A stretch of DNA of 64,000 nt from Triops longicaudatus (taxonomy: Eukaryota; Arthropoda; Branchiopoda; Notostraca; Triopsidae): assembly GCA_022885665.1 (NCBI GenBank), contig JAGQDJ010000038.1:1-64000 (forward strand), given 5' to 3'. Positions 47,801-58,546 of the stretch are shown here, piece after piece (the first letter of the stretch is position 1; every line of letters starts with the position of its first letter). A program made the position numbers and the translations under genes. Under the pieces are notes generated by a model. That model ran no database searches, had not been told where the DNA came from, and saw only the letters and a program-made list of their open reading frames with translations.

Positions 47801-48531
47801 ATGCCCAGGAAAGATGAGAGACCCTCGAGAGCTTCGAAAACACGAACGATGGGAGCTTAGACATGCTAGAAGAGGCAAAGAGCGTCTTTCTCTCACATTG
47901 CGCATTTTCCGTTGAGCGTCATGTGAGTCTCGAAGTCAGAAACCAGTTTTGCTTAACGCGATCGTCTAATATACTCAAAGAAATGGCGAGCGCTAGATCC
48001 CTCTGATGCTGGGGGAGCAATTCATAGAACCCGACAAGACGGCAAGGCCAAGGTCGATGATTCCTAGTTATTCGGGATCCCTTGCCAAAGTATGGGGGAA
48101 ACGGAAGGGCTACGCAGATGCTTTGGCGCCTGCGGGATAGGCAATATAATGGGCTCGCACTTGTCGAACAATACCTTTTGTTCGTCAGCCCAAAGAGTAT
48201 AAGCTACTGTGTCGCCTATTTAAGATTTGCACCTTATTGTGACCAAGTGGGGTTCATCTGAATATATTTGCATGCAATCCTATGTGAAACAGCGCAAGCG
48301 TTGTTCATTTTCATTGATTTTCCCTGTCCTAAATTTGCAACGGTGGAATCAATTCTTTTGAGTGGTACTTAGCGCTGGAGCCTAGTAAGAAAGGTTTTCA
48401 GAATCTGCAACCTGAATATGTCAACAAACCACATCGTTACCCTTGTCGCGTTAAACATGATTCATGTTTGTTTGTGATGAAATAGAAACTTAAATGGGTT
48501 AAACGTAGTGACACGTAGTTAACCAGCAAAA
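44835..48531. other. Spacer between PLEKHA-like and nischarin-like genes
   Basis: About 3.7 kb between divergently transcribed genes; both promoters should lie here. Open frames at 45545-45811, 46645-46932 and 47398-47734 (both strands) show no motif. I found no WW-domain exon upstream of the PLEKHA-like gene and no convincing TATA box. Confidence 0.5.
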
Positions 48532-49893
48532 ATGGCACTGTATCATAGCAATGGCCGCTGGCCATTGTTGGTTGACGTTCTTTTCAATGAAAAAGTCGAA
48601 CGGTATATTGTTTATGTTTTGAAGATTAGTCTAGGTGATGTGTGGTGGATTGTCAAGCATCGGTATCGCGAATTTGCGGAATTACATGACGTCTTGGTGT
48701 CTAATCATGGGTTACGGAAAGATCTGCTTCCCGCCAAGAAAATCTTGGGAAATACCGAACCTAATTTCGTAGAGACTCGGCGCCAAGCTTTGGACACTTA
48801 CATGAAAAGTGTTATCCGCTTCTTGGGCCAAGTGTTACCACCTGAAGTTGCCATCTTTTTGCAGTTTCAAGACTACGAAATTTATTCCATTTTGCAGAAC
48901 CTAGCCCGAGAAATCAGCAGCGAGAGCGAAGATCGACTCGTCCCGGAAAAGCCGTCTTTGTTCATGATATTGCATGTATATGCCATCAGTACGCGGCTGC
49001 AGTTACCGCGTTCGGTCATGGAACAGGCTGACATAAAGCAAGATTTTAGTCATGTGGTAGACTTCACGGCAAATCTGAAGACTTTGGAGATTCATGGTTC
49101 AAGCGAGTTTTGGAAAGAAAGTAATATTGTACCTAACCAACTGGTTTACGATCTCAACGCTTTCAAAGCCGTCAAAGAGCTGACCATTAAGTATGCCAAC
49201 CTGGCCAATATCGTAGGCGTTCGCATGCAACGCAAAACAGTCGAGAGACTTGCGGTACATTCCTGTGGGGCCAAACGCGTTGCCGATATTCTGTTATGCG
49301 ACGCTTGGTGCAAAGAACCAGGCAGTTTAACCTCGACGTGTTGGAAACGCGTTGAGACGGCCGATTTTTCCGAGAACTGCATCGCCGCCATTGACGATTC
49401 CATTGCCAGTTTTTTGCCCAAGCTCAAGATCCTCAACTTGAGCCATAACTGGTTAACGGATATAGCCAATTTATCGAGCTTATCGTTCCTGACAGAGCTG
49501 AATTTGGCTAACAATCGATTTGCCAAACTGGAGAGTTGGCATACCAAATTGGGGAACATTGTCTCCCTCAACTTGGCGCAAAATCATCTCAGGACGTTAG
49601 AGGGTCTGGAAAAACTCTACTGTCTAGTCCAACTCGATGTGCGCTACAACCAGTTGGCGACTCTGGAAGCCTTAGCGCCTGTTGCTCAGTTGCCTTGTTT
49701 GGAGCAATTTACCGTGTTAGGGAATCCTGTCACAAGCGTAGTAGACTACAGGCTTAAAACCTTGTCGCTGTTCAGGTCGCGAGCTGAAGAGTTGTGCTTG
49801 GACAACGAGAAAACGCAACAGCAAGAGTTGGATAAAATTGCCGTGTTAAACGCGCTTCAAAACTCTGTTGCCAAAATCAGCTTAAAAGCTTAA
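48532..49893 (+). CDS. NISCH: Nischarin-like PX-LRR protein, intronless
   Basis: A single open frame of 453 aa. The N-terminal PX domain (about residues 10-120) has 'YVLKISLGDVWWIVKHRYRE' with the basic 'HRYREF' patch that binds PI3P on endosomes, followed by 'LLPAKKILGN'. Leucine-rich repeats of the SDS22-like type occupy about residues 290-430 ('LPKLKILNLSHNWLTDI', 'LTELNLANNRFAKLES', 'LVQLDVRYNQLATLEALA'), ending with a cap. This is the layout of the N-terminal part of vertebrate nischarin (IRAS), a Rac/PAK- and integrin-linked endosomal scaffold. The vertebrate protein continues for about 1000 more residues; here a stop follows shortly after the LRR cap, as in short IRAS-type orthologs. 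The ATG is the first in frame. Unlike every other gene in the window it has no intron. Confidence 0.9.
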   Translation: MALYHSNGRWPLLVDVLFNEKVERYIVYVLKISLGDVWWIVKHRYREFAELHDVLVSNHGLRKDLLPAKKILGNTEPNFVETRRQALDTYMKSVIRFLGQVLPPEVAIFLQFQDYEIYSILQNLAREISSESEDRLVPEKPSLFMILHVYAISTRLQLPRSVMEQADIKQDFSHVVDFTANLKTLEIHGSSEFWKESNIVPNQLVYDLNAFKAVKELTIKYANLANIVGVRMQRKTVERLAVHSCGAKRVADILLCDAWCKEPGSLTSTCWKRVETADFSENCIAAIDDSIASFLPKLKILNLSHNWLTDIANLSSLSFLTELNLANNRFAKLESWHTKLGNIVSLNLAQNHLRTLEGLEKLYCLVQLDVRYNQLATLEALAPVAQLPCLEQFTVLGNPVTSVVDYRLKTLSLFRSRAEELCLDNEKTQQQELDKIAVLNALQNSVAKISLKA

Positions 49894-52103
49894 CGAAAGT
49901 CAGCCAAGCTGATAAAACACTGATCTTATTTCCTTACTCAGTAGTACATTGTTACCGAAGTTTGAACCTTATTGGACGTTGTAAACCTCACCTGAGAAAA
50001 AAAGAAAAACCATTACTGTGATCATGAGAATCCTGAAGTAGTGTTGTATCATAGAGAAAATTAGTTTTTCACCCCAATACAGTACAACTTTCTCACGGAC
50101 TTGGCGAAAGTTCACTTGACCGTCACATTATCCAGCGCGCCGTGAAATAATCACTATGCCTATAAATTGTGAGTGACCATGATGCAGGAAATAGGGAAGT
50201 CAAAAGAAAAGAATATACAAAATCTTTCTTGTCTATTCTCAGAAATAAAACGAAATTTTATATAAAAAAGCGTAAAATAATTACAGATAGCTTATTAGGA
50301 AAGATTAATACATGCTATATGAATTTGTATTAAATAATACGAAGCTAGTTCATTTAGTTACCTTCCTAATTTAATGGAATGATTTGCGTCAATGAGCTTT
50401 ACTCATTCCGAGTCTGGGACAAATATTAAGTTAATTAGACGATGTAACAGATTACTTAACTTTACTTAATTGTTTAATTATATATTCTGCTTAATTGAAT
50501 GATATTACAGTCGATTTTTAATGTTCTCTCTGACATGACATTACGGAAGGAATTTTTGCATGTAAAAAAAAGTTTATTAGATACAGAGTTAATGTGAACT
50601 TGCATTGCCTGATATAATTCTCTCTGAAGGGAAAAGACAAAAGCCGATTTGTAGTGAAATTCGCGAAATTACACCTAACGAAACCAACGCTGCATTTCGT
50701 TATTTATTTTAACAGAAAAATTTCGACGTAAAGTGAAGCGTCAGGCTACATGATTGACTCAAAGATCATGCTAGATTTTTGCTCAGGGCCAAGTTTAGCT
50801 TTCTGAAGCGTAACTAAAAAGTTAAAACCAATAAACTTTGTTCTTCTTATTCCAGCCAAGCACTAAGAATAGAGATATAAAACGTCTTCCTTTTGTAAAA
50901 AAAAAAAACTCTTGATATTCAAGCTTTATTTAAGAATCTCTAAAGAAAAATGTTGCAACATCTTTGCCGCAGAAGTCTATACTAAGGGAAAAAAATGCAA
51001 AACTGCCCGTAATCACCAACTGTGATAAAAATCAGTTTTATTACGACATTGTGGATTTATGGAAGAGATTTCTTCAAGAAAAGCTGTTTTTACAAGATAC
51101 GGAATGGATATGAAAGCTCCCGCTACGTTTCTGCCTCTTTGATGATGGGTTTGGGCCGGGTCTTGAAGAGAAGTTTCCTCTTTATTACGGCTTTCACAAG
51201 ATAATTCTTCGTTAAAGTCATACTAGATGGGTCTTCCTTGGCCTTATCGAGCAATATAAGAGGTTTTTCTAGCTTTTGCTCCTTTCCATGTAGGATATGA
51301 TGCCCTACGATAAGGATAGGTATGTTCTAATAAAGTTGAAAACATTACTTAAATCTAATTAAAGCTAAAGGAAAGAGGGCTGTTATACTTCGTGTGTAAA
51401 ATGCAAGTCGCCAACAAACTGACTATTTCTGGCTGAATCGCCACGTGATTCAAGGTCGCCCTGGAGCTCAATAAGAAAATATTCTGGTATGGACTTGTTT
51501 TCTCCCCTGTGGAAACAGAATTTCATTATTTATTGCTGGTTAGAGAACGAAAAACAGAATACGAAATTATTTTATTGAAGTAGGAAAATGTTGAATTATT
51601 ACGTGCTAATTATTATCTTCATTTTTAGCTTATTGGCACTACAATATGAACACACGTCATCCAACTACTTTCATCAACTTGTTTTCATTGCGCGGGAAAA
51701 GATGAAAAACATTGTCGGTGGAAATGCGGTTTACGCGAATAATTCGTTCTTTGACTAGAAGAACGTAATTCAAAATTTCTTTTAAGCTCAAGTGAAAACT
51801 AACCACAACAGGTTTAGAGATCTTTATCTTACAACGCTGTAATAAAAAAATTAGTTAATCATTGGAAGAATGGATACTAGTTAGTTACGTGACTGAAAGA
51901 AAATTTTTCAATTGGCTTTACGGCAAACCAAGCGCAAATCGGGCTCGCGCTGTAGAAGCCAGAAGTAACTTTGGAATTCGATAGATGGCACAGTATGGGC
52001 AAACAAAGACATCAAATACAGGAAATGTAAATAAAGGACACAATCATCTATGTAGGCTTGAATCCAACTCACAAAACTTGGACACGTTTAAATAGAATTT
52101 GAA
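49894..52103. other. AT-rich spacer between nischarin-like gene and ALG8
   Basis: About 2.2 kb of AT-rich sequence. AATAAA at 50,244-50,249 is a candidate polyadenylation signal for the nischarin-like gene, 350 bases after its stop. No coding signal is visible. Confidence 0.5.
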
Positions 52104-54175
52104 ATGTTTTGGCCAACATTCATTGCCTTTTCGTGCGTTAAGGCGCTCTTCATACCTGCATAGTGAGCTCGCGTAAATCGAACGAACTTTAATCAGCCAT
52201 TTAATTTTTAGCCGGTCGACCGATTTTGAAGTCCACAGGAACTGGCTAGCCATTACTAGTAGCTTACCTCTAGACAAATGGTACGTCGAGGATACTTCAC
52301 AGTGGACGTTAGATTATCCGCCCCTATTCGCCTGGTTCGAGTGCTTACTGGCGTTGATGGCAAAGCATGTTGATCCTGCCATGCTTAATGTAACTAACCT
52401 TGACTACGCCTCGCCAAGAACTGTCCTTTTCCAGAGGCTGACTGTCATAGTGACGGATATAGTCTACGCCTTTGGAGTCAAAGAGTAATTTACTCTTTTC
52501 CGTTCCGAAATAAATGCAGATGTAATTTATCTTCCAATAGGGTTTGTTCATCTGTTGCAAAACTGCACAATGTGAAACTCTGGAAGTCAAGAGACAGCCC
52601 TTATATCTTAGCGGTTCTGTTAGTGTGTAATTTTGGCCTCTTCATTGTCGACCACATTCACTTCCAGTACAATGGATTTTTGTTCGGAATTCTCCTACTA
52701 GCCATGGGCAGTATCATGCAAGTACGTTTGTGCCCCTTGGTTTCATTTATCTTTAGCATAATTCATCCACGTATTTTCCTTGACTTTTTAAGAATTTATC
52801 CCACGTAACTTGCAGCCTTCTGAATGAAGGCTTTTGCTTTTCTGATAAAACTTACGGCAAACAGAATTTAAATCTTTCTTTAATTTCTACCGTATTTATT
52901 ATTTGTTCACTTATTTATGTGTAAGGATAAACATGTACAAGGAGCGTTCTGGTTTGCCCTACTGCTCAATCTGAAGCACATCTACTTGTACATTGCTCCT
53001 GCCTTTTTCGTATACCTGCTGAAAAGTTACTGTTTTGAGAACCGGATCTTTTCGTTCAGAAGATTTTTCATGCTGGGTCTGATCGTTGTCAGCGTTTTCG
53101 CAGCTTCCTTTGGACCATTTGTGTACAATGGCCAACTTACTCAGGTAGAGACTAAAAAGTTAGCTCTTAAAATAGATTTCATGCACAATTCTAAGCGCAA
53201 CTTCTCTGTCTTCAACAGGTTTTGAGCAGGTTATTTCCGTTCAAACGGGGTCTTAGCCACGCGTACTGGGCACCCAACATCTGGGCCTTGTATAATGGCT
53301 TGGATAAGGTGCTTACATTAGTTTGGAAGCAACAAGGATGGCTTGACAAAAATGTGACTGCTGCCATGACTGGAGGTTTAGTGCAAGAATTTGAACATGT
53401 CATCCTGCCTAGTATTCCACCGTTTGCCACGTTTGTTCTCACGGCGTTGGCCATACTGGTAATTGGGCAGCATTCCTGAAATTTCCCGTCCTATTATTTG
53501 CCAAGTTTTAACTGACAGTTTGCATCTGCTCTTTCGTTAAGCCATCCGTTATATTCCTCTGGCGAGCGCCCAAGAATCCGCGAATGTTTGTGAAGGCCGT
53601 TGTGGCGTGCGCCTTTGCATCTTTCCTCTTCGGATGGCACGTGCACGAGAAAGCGGTTCTACTCATCATTCTCCCTATGACGTAATTATTAAATAATCAT
53701 TAATCATTAAATTGGCTACCCGGGGTTCTGTTCTAATTTTCGGGTATGTTTTAGGATCTTGGCGGTGCATAGTGTGAAAGATTGCTTGACGTGGCTGAAT
53801 ACGAGCGTGACAGGCCATATATCTCTTTTCCCGTTGCTGTTCACGCCCTTCGAAATTCCTGTCAAAATTTGCGCAGTTCTTTTGTATTCCGTGGCGTCGT
53901 ATTCTTTGCTTCGCTTTTTGCACCAAACCAAGAAGCCCTTCACGGGAAGGCTAACCATTTCTCCCTTGCTGAAAGCCTATTGGGCGGGATTAAGTCTAGT
54001 GGCATTATATGAAGCTGTTGGTTACAAGTTCAACCCGTGGCATTCGCGAATGCCTTTTCTGCCGTTATTGATTATGTCCGTTTACTGCGCACTTGGGATT
54101 GTCTACTCGTGGTTGCAATTCTTGTGGCAAATGGCCTTAAATGATGCCAACTTGAAATCTCGCAAAGTGGAATGA
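52104..54175 (+). CDS. ALG8: ALG8 dolichyl-P-glucose alpha-1,3-glucosyltransferase
   Basis: ALG8 adds the second glucose to the lipid-linked oligosaccharide (Glc1Man9GlcNAc2-PP-dolichol) in the ER lumen, a late step of N-glycan precursor assembly. Seven exons (52104-52162, 52212-52484, 52541-52721, 52926-53144, 53219-53458, 53542-53681, 53755-54175) give 510 aa, close to the 526 of human ALG8. Family blocks appear in order: 'STDFEVHRNWLAIT', 'SQWTLDYPPLFAWFE', 'VDHIHFQYNGFLFGILLL', 'HIYLYIAPAFFVYLL', 'SRLFPFKRGLSHAYWAPN', 'FLFGWHVHEKAVLL' and 'GHISLFPLLFTPFEIPVK'. The acidic/aromatic 'DYPPLFAWFE' motif of ALG6/ALG8 luminal loops is intact. Many membrane helices are present. The start 'MFWPTFIAFSCVKALFIPA' is preceded in frame by a stop (52089-52091) and aligns with the first helix. 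All introns are GT-AG, 49-204 bases. The gene is convergent with the P450; their stops are 280 bases apart. Confidence 0.96.
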
Positions 54176-54217
54176 AAAATAACGAGCTTTAACTTTAAAA
54201 AATATATTTCTTCCACA

Positions 54218-54223
54218 AATAAA
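54218..54223 (+). terminator. Polyadenylation signal of ALG8
   Basis: AATAAA lies 43 bases after the ALG8 stop codon, the usual distance for a short 3' UTR, and within the short gap to the convergent P450. Confidence 0.65.
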
Positions 54224-54454
54224 ATCTCTTGTTTGTTTCTCGCATAAAAAAACTTCAGCTTTTTATGTGCGAAATTTGTTCCACTACTGACAAGAAAATT
54301 CCTATTTTATCTAAGATTTACGCTTCGCTATTCAAAAGTAGATTTCTAACAAAATGCTCACAAACTTTTCTTCCTTTTGTACGAAAAGAGCGCTTTTAAT
54401 GTGCAAGATTATGCACGTAAACATCTCAGTTTTGGGGACCAAGTCGATGTTGAC

Positions 54455-57051
54455 TTAACAATAATTACGATCTTTCAAGTTGAGGGATATCGGGCCAACT
54501 GGCGTAATTAGGAATCTGTACTCGGTCTTTACGGGCTCCGTGAATTCTAGGTCGAAATTCTGCAGCAACTAATCAGCGAAAGATAGGCAAACATAATAGA
54601 CTTGTTACAACAGATAACGAATTTAAATTACTTTGATAACAGCAATCATTAATTCTTGTTCGGCCAGACGTTTGCCCGGGCACATGCGTTTGCCGTAGCC
54701 AAAAGGGACTACTAATAAGGGAGAATTTTTCTCAATTCTTTCTTCGCTGTTAATCCAGCGTTCGGGCTTGAAAATTCGAGCCTGGGCGAAGTTTTCGTCT
54801 TGCAGACAGGCAACCCACGTTTCGCAAATCACGACTGTCTAAGGGGTTATTCCCACTTTAAGGCCTTATGTCCATGATCATATGACCCCATAGGCCTACT
54901 TGTCGCTCGTCAAGAAGACTAGGTGGGCACTTATTCATTAAGGAATCCTGACAGGCTAAACTATAAAGAAAGGGAAAGATTTTCTTGTCAAGCCCCCTTA
55001 ATTCAGTAAACATGAAAGGTAGCTTGAACCCATGAAAGTCTATTGTTAATTTTTCCCTTCCTTGCGAAGTTCCTATTTCAGCCCATATAACCTAATGACC
55101 TTAGTGGGAATAACCCCCCAACTTGATACGTTAGCGGCGCATATGAGTTCCCCCCATTTAGCTATCGGAAAAGAGCTTACTTTCGCGGGAATCTCATAAC
55201 CGTGGCACACCAACGGTTTTTCCGTAACTCGAGCTATATTGGGTGCAATGGGCGACAACCTAGGAGCAAAATAATAATAGTAATAATTAAACTGGGTAAT
55301 GAAAGACGTAAAACTTGCCGAAAGCTTTCTGTGACGCAAGCTTTCAAGTATTTCATTTCTTGCAACGACTCCGCAGTAACGGAAGTGTTGCATGGAAAAA
55401 AATGGTCAACTTCCCGACATAGCCGCTGCCGTACTCCTTCGTTACGCAATACGTTTTCCAGCAAAAATATTAAGGAGTAAGCAATCTGCAAGAAGAAAAA
55501 TGACGAATTTCGCACAAGGCCGATCAATAATGCAAAAGACCGTGTCTATTCCGGAGATGAGAAAATCTACCATGGCTGACACTTTATCACGCTCGTCAAG
55601 ATCGCCAAGTGCGAATATATGACTTGAAAAAGAGTCATTATAAAAAGCAGCCTCCGTATTACTTTGACTCTCCTTGATGTATTCTACAAAAACTCTAGAG
55701 TGAAAAATATAATTAATTTAAAAAATAAACAAACGAAGTTCTGTAGTAATTAATCTTACTCATAGAGAGTGTCTTCACTGTTGACAAAGTCCTTTAAAGC
55801 TTGAGTGCTCCAATATTTCCACAATGGCAGTCCATACATGGCCTTGTGAAAGGCGTCGAACAAATTCCGGCTAGCCCCTATGAGCTTTCGAGATTTCTGC
55901 GACATACTGGTGCTAAGGAAACCTGCTCGCTTTCTTAGTATAATAACCATCATAACTAGAAAGCGAGTCGCTGTGTCCTTTCCTTGGATATTTTACACGT
56001 GTACCTTCTAGACTCATGCGTTGGACGTACTCCATGAACTCAAGGCAACGTCCTTCCTCGTTTCTCCAACTGCGAACTAATTCTACGAAGTCGTCGGTAA
56101 CGTTGTTCATTTCTTGCAAACAAGCGGTCACCCAGCCAGAGCTAGTCAATTGGGGGGTCAGGCGACTTCGGAAGAAAAGCCATTCAGGACCTTGCCTAAA
56201 ATTAATACATTTAATACATTTTTAGTTGGAGGATAATCCGACGCGCGCGTGCATTCCCAGTATTGTTAGCCCCTGGGATTGGTCACTAAAGCCAAAAGTC
56301 GCCCAAAAGTAGAATTAGTGAGGGATTACACCGCAAATACAGAAAAAACGTAGCTGTAAGATACGCTTACGCATTGACAAGACCCACGCTGTTGTAACGA
56401 TCGGCTCGGCTCTTACGATAATGAGCTTGAAGCTCCAAAATAGGCCGGATTGGAAACTTGCTGGACGTCTTCAAGACTTGTTTGATATCACGTTTACAGT
56501 AAAGACGAATAATAGGAATATTCCCCAATGCTTCTTCCCGTACGACGGGTCCATATTTTCTAAATTTATCTACAAAAAACCGCACGCTTACAAGTTCCAT
56601 CTCGAAAACATTTTGTGCGTATATTCACTCACGAACCTTCATTCGCTAAATGAAGATTGCGCAAGGTATAGGGTCCTGCTAGAGTATATAGCCAAAACGT
56701 TCCAAGGAACGGTAATGAAGGCCATGGTCCAGGAATTGAGGTTACAGGCAAAGCGGCAGTTGTACTACTACCTGGTTGAAAAGACGGACTAAATCAATCA
56801 ACCGAATAAAAAAAAAGCTCACATCAAAATGAGTTCATCGAAAAAATTGCGATTGCACCGTGACTGACAACACGAGTCAAAAACGCTTTTCGCAAAGAAC
56901 AGGAAGTTGAATGTATGAAAAAATTAACAGAGCACTTAACGCATAAGAGGTTACATAAACATTTATTAAACCTTAAATAAAAAAACTTACCAGGATTACT
57001 GAGTAACGTTTCTCGCGTCGACCAAACGTTTGATTGTGATGATCTACGCAT
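54455..57051 (-). CDS. Cytochrome P450, mitochondrial clan
   Basis: Ten exons (57051-56991, 56771-56637, 56569-56371, 56195-56005, 55955-55760, 55694-55541, 55485-55319, 55259-55181, 54838-54632, 54568-54455) give 500 aa, normal for a P450 monooxygenase. Landmarks: proline hinge 'SIPGPWPSLPFLG'; helix C 'GPEWLFFRSRLTPQL' (WxxxR-like); I-helix 'SGIDTIAYSLIFLL'; K-helix ExxR as 'ESFR'; PERW as 'FKPERWI'; heme loop 'PFGYGKRMCPGKRLAE' with the cysteine ligand; and C-terminal 'YRFLITPVGPISL'. The basic heme-loop end (RMCPGKR) is typical of mitochondrial-clan enzymes, which take electrons from adrenodoxin in the matrix. Starting at 57051 the first residues (MRRSSQSNVWSTRET) could be a transit peptide; in-frame ATGs at 57141 and 57180 would lengthen it. 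The intron after 55319 has a GC donor; without it the ESFR exon does not join. The substrate and CYP family are unknown. Confidence 0.93.
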
Positions 57052-57549
57052 TAAAACTTGATTATACCATTTTACAGAATGCCAAGTCTTCCACAAGATA
57101 AGAAAGAAAGTATGGAATATTTTGCCCAACACCAAAGGCATGGTAAAATATATAGAGACGTCAAGTCCTTCAAATGTCAACTTCCTGATTTAACTTCAGG
57201 TTATGACGAAGTGCGGTAGCAAACTGTTCACTCCTACCACAAGCAATAGCTGCTACACTGCTGTCCGCCGCTGACAATGTATGCACGTTAGACACTACGT
57301 GCGAGAGCACTTCACCTCTCAGGGATGTTTCCAAAATCCAGGACAGAAAATATCGTCTTACACGTTTTTCGGACGACGTTGCACAAGCTACGTAATTTAA
57401 CTTTTATTCTTTGCCTCTATATCACAAAGTTACTTTCCAAAATATTAATGTATAGACGATTTCCTTGTGAAAGCAACGAGCGCATATTCTTGAGAGAAAA
57501 ACGACAAGTCCTTTTTTAAACGGACTGGTCGTTGCGAAATTAGAATCAC

Positions 57550-57690
57550 ATTTGATAGCCACAAGTCATACTGACCACTGCATCCGGTGATTGCGTTTTC
57601 ACGCTATAATTGTCTCCAGATGATATGAAAAATAATAACCAGAAAAGTGTCCAAACTGTTCCGCGTTCCTCTTAAATTTCGTAAACGTTC
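57550..57690 (+). repeat. Dispersed repeat, copy C
   Basis: 'CACATTTGATAGCCA' followed about 90 bases later by 'AAAAGTGTCCAAACTGTTCC' matches the order and spacing of the same blocks in copy A (8,130-8,450, other strand). It is diverged and non-coding. Confidence 0.4.
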
Positions 57691-58207
57691 AAGCTAATCG
57701 AAAATGGTCACAATTGCTCTAAAATAACTAGCTCATTTGTTACTTTCTTAGTAGGCTACATAGTGGGCTACATTTTTAATTTTATGCAAATTAATCCATA
57801 TATTTCAGTAAACTATTACTAAATTAATATATTGCATCCGAGATTTATGGCATCGGCCGAAAACTTTTCCGCACTCGCCGCCGTAAGCCAGTCCGCCCCA
57901 GCCCTGTTCAATGCCGCATCCCGGATTTCGGTTCAGGGAGAGTGGGTTGGGGGTGTTAAAGTTAATTTTTAATGTTGTTTTTAGAGTCTCTTATATGTTT
58001 ATTATAAAAAAGAAGTTTCGGGGGTGGCTTAAAGGTGAACGCCCCTAACCACTTGGATGTGATCTTTCTCGTGTTTAGATTTTGTAAATTTGACAAGGAT
58101 CAAATAAAAAGCTAATGTCCGTTTACTTGGTAAGGAGCCTGCTACACGCTAATACATTCTGAGGTATTTCTTTCAGCATTTTTAATTATAATTTCAACTT
58201 TCGTGAA

Positions 58208-58242
58208 GAGAAAGAAAGAAAGAGAAGAAGAGAAAGAGAAGG
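58208..58242 (+). repeat. GA-rich microsatellite
   Basis: An imperfect GAAA/GA tract of about 35 bases, almost free of pyrimidines on the + strand. Confidence 0.7.
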
Positions 58243-58546
58243 CCAGTACATGTAATTTTCCTTAACCTTATGCTTTTCACGCAACCGTTGTATTAGCTGT
58301 CAAACGTATTACTGTTATAGCTAAACTGTATTATGTTTTGCGAAACCATTATTTACAAGCTTGTACCGCGGTAAAGTCTTACAAGCTATGAAAAAGTTAT
58401 GGTGGTTTGGAAGGATATTACAGCAATGTCTTACACGGCTGAATTTAATACGCATGGGAATCTTTTCTTTGAGGCAGTAGTAACTGGGGTATACCGCTAA
58501 AACGGGATGGGAGTGATCTGATGCAAGAGTATGAAAAAACTGCGAC

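Larger units (their letters stand above)
57181..58546. other. Spacer between P450 and MFSD6-like genes
   Basis: About 1.4 kb with no recognisable coding sequence. It contains a dispersed repeat copy (57,550-57,690) and a GA-rich microsatellite (58,208-58,242). Because both neighbours are on the - strand, it should hold the P450 promoter and the MFSD6-like 3' UTR. Confidence 0.5.

Noticed and set aside
55181..55319. A broken P450 at the ExxR exon
   Set aside because: Splicing at a GC donor after 55319 restores 'ESFRLSPIAPNIAR' and the total length becomes a multiple of three.
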